From positions 1 to 35,530 of the forward strand of contig JACRAZ010000083.1 in the NCBI GenBank assembly GCA_016213205.1: DNA of 35,530 bases, in the 5' to 3' direction. This document shows positions 30,816 to 35,530 of the stretch, piece after piece. Source of the DNA: Burkholderiales bacterium (GTDB taxonomy: Bacteria > Pseudomonadota > Gammaproteobacteria > Burkholderiales > Burkholderiaceae_C). The translations under genes were made by a program, and so were the position numbers. The notes under the pieces were generated by a model that saw nothing but the letters and a program-made list of their open reading frames with translations, searched no databases and was not told the DNA's origin. Positions within the stretch are counted from its first letter, which is position 1, and every line of letters begins with the position of its first letter.

Positions 30816-33170
30816 ATGAACGCACGCCAAGGATTCGTCGGCCAGTCGGTCGAGCGGCGCGAGGATGCGCGCTTTCTCACCGGCCGCGGCCAGTACACCG
30901 ATGACATCACGCTGCCGCAGCAGAGCTACGGCGTATTCCTGCGCTCGCCCTATGCGCATGCCCGCATCAAGGCGCTGGACACCCGCGCGGCCACGCAGGC
31001 CGAGGGCGTGCTGGGCATCTTCACCGGCGAACACTTCAAGGCCGTGGGCGGCCTGCCCTGCGGCTGGCTGATCAACAGCCTGGACGGCACGCCGATGAAG
31101 GAGCCCAAGCACCCGGTGCTGGCCGACGGCAAGGTGCGCTACGTGGGCGACCGCGTGGCGCTGGTGGTGGCCGAGACGCTGGAACAGGCCAAGGCCGCCG
31201 CGTTGCTGATCGAGGTGGACTACGACGAGCTGCCGCCGGTGGTGGACACCGCGAAGGCTGCCGGTGCGGCCTCGGCCGTGCACGACGAGGCGCCGGACAA
31301 CCGCTGCTACCAGTGGGGCATTGGCGACAAGGACGGCGTGGACGCGGCCTTCAAGACCGCAGCGCATGTCACCACGCTGAGCTTCCGCAACAACCGGCTG
31401 ATCCCGAACGCGATGGAGCCGCGCGCGGCCAACGCGAGCTACGACCGCAATGCCGACAGCTACACGCTGTACGTGGCGAACCAGAACCCGCACGTCGAGC
31501 GCCTGCTGATGTGCGCCTTCGTGCTGGGCATTCCCGAGCACAAGATGCGCGTGGTGGCGCCGGACGTGGGCGGCGGCTTCGGCTCGAAGATCTTCCTGTA
31601 CGGCGAAGAAACCGCGCTGGTCTTTGCCAGCAAGATCATCGGCCGCCCGATCAAGTGGACCTGCGAGCGCGGCGAGGCCTTCCTGTCCGACGCGCACGGC
31701 CGCGACCATGTCACCACCGCGCAGCTGGCGTTGGACAAGGACGGCCACTTCCTCGCGCTGCGCGCCGACACCACGGCGAACCTGGGCGCGTACCTCTCCA
31801 CCTTCTCGTCCTGCGTGCCCACCATCCTGCACGCCACGCTGCTGGCCGGCCAGTACACGACGCCCAAGATCTGGTGCCAGGTGACGGCCGTGTTCACCAA
31901 CACCGCGCCGGTGGATGCCTACCGCGGCGCCGGCCGGCCCGAGGCCACCTACCTGGTGGAGCGCCTGGTGGAAACCGCCGCACACGAGATGAAGATCGAC
32001 CCGGCCGAGATCCGCCGCCGCAACTTCATCACCAGCTTCCCGTATGCCACGCCGGTGGGCCTGACCTACGACACCGGCGACTACGACGCGACGATGCGCC
32101 GCGCCATCGAGCTGGCCGACGTGGCCGGCTTCCCGGCGCGCCGCGCCGCCAGCGAGGCCAAGGGCCTGAAGCGCGGCCTGGGCTACAGCGCCTACATCGA
32201 GGCCTGCGGCATTGCGCCCTCGTCGGTGGCCGGCGCCCTGGGCGCACGCGCCGGGCTGTTCGAGGCCGGCGAGGTGCGGGTGCACCCCACCGGCAAGGTG
32301 ACCATCTTCACCGGCAGCCACAGCCATGGCCAGGGCCACGAGACCACCTTCGCGCAGGTGGTGGCCGACAAGCTGGGCATCCCGATCGACGACATCAGCA
32401 TCGAGCACGGCGACACCGGCAAGGTGCTGTTCGGCATGGGCACCTATGGCAGCCGCTCGCTGGCGGTGGGCGGCACGGCCATCGTGAAGGCGGTGGACAA
32501 GGTCATCGCCAAGGGCCGCAAGATCGCCGCGCACCTGCTGGAAGCGGCCGACGCCGACATCGTGTTCGAGGGCGGCGAATTCAAGGTGGCCGGCACCGAC
32601 AAGGCAGTGCCCTTTGCCTTGGTGGCGCTCACTGCCTACGTGCCGCACAACTTCCCGCACGACAAGCTGGAGCCCGGCCTGAACGAGAACGCGTTCTACG
32701 ACCCCAGCAACTTCACCTACCCCGCGGGCACCTACATCTGCGAAGTGGAGGTGGACCCGGCCACCGGCGCCGTGCGCATCGACTGGATGACCGCCTGCGA
32801 CGACTTCGGCAACGTGATCAACCCGATGATCGTGGAAGGCCAGGTGCATGGCGGCCTGGCGCAGGGCATCGGCCAGGCGCTGCTGGAGCACGGCGTGTAC
32901 GACACCGACACCGGCCAGCTGCTCACCGGCAGCTACATGGACTACGCGATGCCGCGCGCCGACGACCTGCCCAGCTTCACGGTGGAAACCGCCAAGGGCA
33001 CGCCCTGCACGCACAACCCGCTGGGCGTGAAGGGCTGCGGCGAGGCCGGTGCCATCGGCTCGCCGCCGGCCGTGATCAACGCCCTCTGTGATGCCCTGGG
33101 CGTGAAGGATGTGCCGATGCCGGCCACGCCCTACACTGTGTGGCAAGCCGCGCAAGCCGCTGCCCGCTGA
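30816..33170 (+). CDS. coxL: Molybdopterin-binding large subunit, form II CoxL type
   Basis: 784 residues, the expected length. It has the xanthine dehydrogenase-family folds with RFLTGRGQYTDDI near the start, PDVGGGFGSK (residues 249-258), and the active-site loop AYRGAGR at 368-374. The catalytic glutamate is Glu743 in GCGEAG. Proven CO dehydrogenases (form I) have AYxCSFR in this loop; AYRGAGR is the form II signature, whose members are mostly Mo hydroxylases of unknown or varied substrate. The gene follows coxS after 10 bp and precedes coxM by 18 bp. The name coxL is used for homology only and not to claim CO oxidation. Confidence 0.94.
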   Translation: MNARQGFVGQSVERREDARFLTGRGQYTDDITLPQQSYGVFLRSPYAHARIKALDTRAATQAEGVLGIFTGEHFKAVGGLPCGWLINSLDGTPMKEPKHPVLADGKVRYVGDRVALVVAETLEQAKAAALLIEVDYDELPPVVDTAKAAGAASAVHDEAPDNRCYQWGIGDKDGVDAAFKTAAHVTTLSFRNNRLIPNAMEPRAANASYDRNADSYTLYVANQNPHVERLLMCAFVLGIPEHKMRVVAPDVGGGFGSKIFLYGEETALVFASKIIGRPIKWTCERGEAFLSDAHGRDHVTTAQLALDKDGHFLALRADTTANLGAYLSTFSSCVPTILHATLLAGQYTTPKIWCQVTAVFTNTAPVDAYRGAGRPEATYLVERLVETAAHEMKIDPAEIRRRNFITSFPYATPVGLTYDTGDYDATMRRAIELADVAGFPARRAASEAKGLKRGLGYSAYIEACGIAPSSVAGALGARAGLFEAGEVRVHPTGKVTIFTGSHSHGQGHETTFAQVVADKLGIPIDDISIEHGDTGKVLFGMGTYGSRSLAVGGTAIVKAVDKVIAKGRKIAAHLLEAADADIVFEGGEFKVAGTDKAVPFALVALTAYVPHNFPHDKLEPGLNENAFYDPSNFTYPAGTYICEVEVDPATGAVRIDWMTACDDFGNVINPMIVEGQVHGGLAQGIGQALLEHGVYDTDTGQLLTGSYMDYAMPRADDLPSFTVETAKGTPCTHNPLGVKGCGEAGAIGSPPAVINALCDALGVKDVPMPATPYTVWQAAQAAAR

Positions 33171-33188
33171 GCCCGGAGACACGACACC

Positions 33189-33977
33189 ATGCAAGCTTTC
33201 GCCTACAAGAACCCCAGTTCCGTGGCCGATGCGGCCGCCCAGGCCGCGGCCGACAACGTCAAGCTGCTGGCCGGTGGCCAATCGCTGCTGGGCGCCATGA
33301 AGATGGGCCTGGCCGCGCCCGATGCGCTGGTCGACCTGGGCGCCATTGCCGAGCTCAAGGGCATCAGCGTCGCCAACGGCGTTGTGAAGATCGGCGCGAT
33401 GACCCCCCACGCCGCCGTGGCCGCCAGCGCCGAGGTGGCCCAGGCCATCCCCGCGCTGGCCGACCTGGCCGGCCACATCGGCGACCGCCAGGTGCGCAAC
33501 CGCGGCACCATCGGCGGCAGCCTGGCCAACAACGACCCGGCCGCCTGCTACCCCGCTGCGGTGCTGGGCCTGGGCGCCACGATCCACACCCACACGCGCA
33601 CGATCGCGGCAGACGACTTCTTCAAGGGCCTGTACGAAACCGCGCTGAAGGAAGGCGAGCTGATCACCGCGGTGAGCTTCCCCATCCCCGCCAAGGCCGC
33701 GTGGCAGAAGTTCAAGCAGCCGGCTTCGCGCTTCTCGCTGGTGGGCGTGTTCGTCAGCCAGGGTCCGCAAGGGGTGCGCGTGGCCGTCACCGGCGCCGGC
33801 GCCTGCGTGTTCCGCGCCAAGGAGCTGGAAGCCAGGCTCGCGGGCAGCTGGTCGGCAGCGGCACTGAACGGCGCCAAGGTCTCGGCCGATGGCCTGAACA
33901 GTGACCTGCACGGCTCGGCCGAATACCGCGCGGCGCTGATTCCGGTGCTCGCACAAAGGGCGGTGGCGGCCAGCTAA
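33189..33977 (+). CDS. coxM: FAD-binding medium subunit of a CoxSLM-type Mo hydroxylase
   Basis: 262 residues, slightly short of typical medium subunits (about 280-290). FAD contacts are visible in LLAGGQSLLGAMKMGLAAPD (pyrophosphate loop) and RNRGTIGGSLANNDPAACYPAAVLGL. The C-terminal domain (SRFSLVGVFVSQGPQGVRVAVTGAGACVFRAKELEARL) matches the CO dehydrogenase flavoprotein C-terminal fold. It would accept electrons from the Fe-S subunit and pass them to quinone or another acceptor. It follows coxL directly. A strong intrinsic terminator lies 25 bp after its stop. Confidence 0.93.
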   Translation: MQAFAYKNPSSVADAAAQAAADNVKLLAGGQSLLGAMKMGLAAPDALVDLGAIAELKGISVANGVVKIGAMTPHAAVAASAEVAQAIPALADLAGHIGDRQVRNRGTIGGSLANNDPAACYPAAVLGLGATIHTHTRTIAADDFFKGLYETALKEGELITAVSFPIPAKAAWQKFKQPASRFSLVGVFVSQGPQGVRVAVTGAGACVFRAKELEARLAGSWSAAALNGAKVSADGLNSDLHGSAEYRAALIPVLAQRAVAAS

Positions 33978-34002
33978 GCTCGCCTGCATTGCCCCGGACC
34001 AG

Positions 34003-34028
34003 AACGCCGCAGTTGTTGCGGCGTTTTT
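34003..34028 (+). terminator. Intrinsic terminator between coxM and coxD
   Basis: AACGCCGCA, a five-base loop and TGCGGCGTT form a perfect nine-pair stem followed by TTT. It starts 25 bp after the coxM stop and ends 13 bp before coxD. The T tract is short but the stem is strong, so at least part of the transcription should end here. Confidence 0.8.
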
Positions 34029-34041
34029 CATCGAGCCCGCC

Positions 34042-34956
34042 GTGACCGACACCTCGCTTCCCACCAGCATCGACGACACCCAGGCCCGGCTGCTGGCCCA
34101 CGACTACGTGGCCGACCGGCAGCTGGCCACCGCGGTGTTCCTCGCGCTGCGCCTGCAGCGCCCGCTGTTCCTGGAAGGCGAGCCCGGCACCGGCAAGACC
34201 GAGATCGCGCGCACGCTGAGCGCGGCGCTGAACCGGCCGCTGATCCGCCTGCAGTGCTACGAGGGCCTGGACCTGGCCGGTGCCGCCTACGAATGGAACT
34301 ATGGCCGCCAGATGATGGCGATCCGCCTCGCCGAGGGCCAGGCGGTGGACCGCGAGCAGCTGGCCGGCGAACTCTTCAGCCGCAAGTTCCTGATCCAGCG
34401 CGCGCTGCTGCAGGCCATCGATCCGGCCAATGCGGTGCCGCCGGTGCTGCTGATCGACGAGCTCGACCGCGCCGACGAGCCTTTCGAGGCCTTCCTGCTG
34501 GAGGTGCTGTCGGACTTCCAGATCACGATCCCCGAGCTCGGCACCGTGAAGGCGACGACACCGCCGATCGTGGTGCTCACCTCCAACCGCACGCGCGAGA
34601 TCCACGACGCGGTGAAGCGCCGCTGCCTCTACCACTGGGTGGGCTTTCCGGATGCAGCGCGAGAGCTCACGATCCTGCAGCGCCGCGTGCCGAATGCCGG
34701 CCCCGAACTCGCGCGCCAGATCGTGGCCTTCGTGCAGAGGCTGCGCGAGATCGAGCTCTACAAGCTGCCAGGCATTGCCGAAACCATCGACTGGACGCGT
34801 GCCTTGATGGAGCTGGATTCCCTGGTGCTCGACCCCGAGGTGATCCAGCACACGCTGGGCGTGCTGCTGAAGTACCAGGACGACATCGCCCGCGTGCAGG
34901 GCAGCGAGGCGGCGCGCATTCTCGAGCAGGTGCGCAGGGATGTGCAGGGGCTTTGA
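34042..34956 (+). CDS. coxD: MoxR-type AAA+ ATPase, CoxD-like
   Basis: 304 residues from GTG 34042. Walker A is EGEPGTGKTE, Walker B is LLIDELDRADE, and sensor 1 lies in IVVLTSNRTREIHDAVKRRC with the arginine finger region. LIRLQCYEGLDLAGAAYEWNYGRQM is diagnostic of the CoxD group. In Afipia (Oligotropha) CoxD acts in maturation of the CuSMo centre of CO dehydrogenase; form II operons also carry a CoxD homologue, so a role in post-translational assembly of the Mo site is likely. It follows coxM behind an intrinsic terminator. The expected partner, a vWA protein of CoxE type, appears to begin at 35488 after a large inverted-repeat element. Confidence 0.92.
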   Translation: MTDTSLPTSIDDTQARLLAHDYVADRQLATAVFLALRLQRPLFLEGEPGTGKTEIARTLSAALNRPLIRLQCYEGLDLAGAAYEWNYGRQMMAIRLAEGQAVDREQLAGELFSRKFLIQRALLQAIDPANAVPPVLLIDELDRADEPFEAFLLEVLSDFQITIPELGTVKATTPPIVVLTSNRTREIHDAVKRRCLYHWVGFPDAARELTILQRRVPNAGPELARQIVAFVQRLREIELYKLPGIAETIDWTRALMELDSLVLDPEVIQHTLGVLLKYQDDIARVQGSEAARILEQVRRDVQGL

Positions 34957-34985
34957 CTTTGTTCGGGGATCGGGTACTTCGGCGT

Positions 34986-35432
34986 GGCCGGGATTTCGTC
35001 CCGGCGGCCGACCTACTTTCTTTGCTGGTGCAAAGAAAGTAGGCAAAGAAAGCACCTTCAACATCCGATTTGTGCATCCGACCCGAATGTGCATCCGCTT
35101 ATCCACCGCCACTGGCATCCTCAATACCCCGAACCGTCGGTCACCAGATTGGCACGAACACCCCACTGGCATACGGCGCATGCAAGGGCCCGCACGAACG
35201 GGCGCAAGGCGCCCGGCGAGGAGCAACGACAGTGCCCCGCTTTCGTATGCCAGGGCCGATTCACCGCCAAACTGGTGACCGACGGTTCGGGGTATTGAGA
35301 ATGCCAGGGCAGGGGATAAGCGGAGGCCGGTTCGCCATCTCCGACAAATCGGATGTTCAGGCTCTTTTCTTTGGTTACTTTCTTTTGAGCCAGCAAAAGA
35401 AAGTGACCCGCCTGCCGGGCGGCTCCCGGCGC
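34986..35432. repeat. Giant imperfect inverted-repeat element, about 450 bp
   Basis: The sequence is symmetrical about position 35209. Outer arms: 35012-35073 and 35344-35408 (AACATCCGATTTGT at 35060-35073 matches its complement at 35344-35357). Middle: CCGCTTATCC at 35095-35104 and its complement at 35314-35323. Inner arms: 35113-35175 and 35244-35306, 52 of 63 bases identical when one arm is reversed and complemented, the first 35 with one mismatch. The outer arms are themselves hairpins (14-pair stem at 35012-35043; 11-pair stem at 35377-35404). No transposase or credible gene is inside. It fills the gap between coxD and the probable coxE. Confidence 0.88.
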
Positions 35433-35487
35433 AGTGCAACGAACATTCACCGCCGACGGCAAAGCAAGACAACCCCAGGGCACTGAC

Positions 35488-35530
35488 ATGCTCCCCACCC
35501 GCCCCCACCCCGGCCACCTCGCGGAGAACG
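35488..35530 (+). CDS. Probable first codons of a CoxE-like vWA protein (cut by window edge)
   Basis: An ATG at 35488 with AGGG upstream starts a frame that reads MLPTRPHPGHLAEN before the window ends. The GHLAEN sequence recalls the start of CoxE-type vWA proteins, which usually follow coxD. Only 14 codons are visible, so the call rests mostly on position. Confidence 0.4.
   Translation, partial: MLPTRPHPGHLAEN

Noticed and set aside
30816..33170. True carbon monoxide dehydrogenase large subunit
   Set aside because: The loop reads AYRGAGR and lacks the AYxCSFR cysteine that binds copper in form I enzymes.
30549..34079. Minus-strand open frame of about 1180 codons
   Set aside because: Antisense to coxS, coxL and coxM; low-complexity translation, no motif, same GC artefact.
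34957..35487. Several short open frames on both strands after coxD
   Set aside because: They read through the two arms of the giant inverted repeat and give mirror-like peptides on both strands, so they are not genes.

Overview
The window is about 70% GC, densely packed, with many ATGA/GTGA/TGATG gene overlaps. Its gene content (CoxSLM-type molybdenum hydroxylase, an AorABC-type tungsten aldehyde oxidoreductase, a TupABC tungstate importer, a PEP-CTERM protein, a RavA/ViaA-like pair) fits a betaproteobacterium of the order Burkholderiales. That placement is inferred from gene content, base composition and intergenic repeat style; no rRNA or other phylogenetic marker is present.

Layout, left to right. 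1-4.5 kb (+): end of an unknown gene, a CYTH protein, two peptide-type ABC ATPases and an amidase, almost all overlapping. 4.5-7.8 kb (-): a periplasmic binding protein overlapping a hybrid sensor kinase. 8.1-9.7 kb: ornithine cyclodeaminase divergent from an Lrp/AsnC regulator. 9.8-10.6 kb: a PEP-CTERM exported protein. 10.6-14.3 kb (-): a vWA protein, a RavA-like MoxR ATPase and a glutathione S-transferase. 14.4-16.7 kb (+): tupBCA tungstate importer. 16.8-18.7 kb (+): a lipoprotein and a secreted or outer-membrane protein. 18.9-23.4 kb (+): aorA-aorB-(terminator)-aorC-moaD-like, a triple 75-bp hairpin repeat and a small conserved gene. 23.3-26.4 kb (-): a membrane protein/SDR/DUF2269 operon ending in a truncated gene, preceded by a membrane-anchored AraC-type regulator. 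26.6-28.5 kb (-): a diguanylate cyclase and a small unknown gene. 28.7-29.1 kb (+): a SHOCT-PspC protein. 29.1-35.5 kb: xdhC divergent from coxS-coxL-coxM-(terminator)-coxD, then a roughly 450-bp giant inverted-repeat element and the probable first codons of coxE.

The central theme is Mo/W metabolism. TupABC would import tungstate. AorA (16 Cys, four Fe-S clusters), AorB (W-bis-pterin subunit) and AorC (FAD subunit) would form a tungsten aldehyde oxidoreductase, with a MoaD-like protein perhaps helping cofactor synthesis. The CoxSLM-type enzyme has the form II motif AYRGAGR, so it is a Mo hydroxylase of unknown substrate and not a proven CO dehydrogenase; XdhC and CoxD are its likely maturation factors. 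The most notable unexplained signal is a palindrome TATGC-N8-GCATA. It lies 56 bp before tupB and 61 bp before aorA, and a one-mismatch copy lies 81 bp before coxS. This looks like the operator of a shared molybdate/tungstate-type regulon.

The window is also rich in hairpin-forming repeats placed in functional spots: inside coxS (in frame, between two Fe-S cysteines), at the 5' end of the secreted-protein gene, between the moaD-like gene and its neighbour, and between coxD and coxE.
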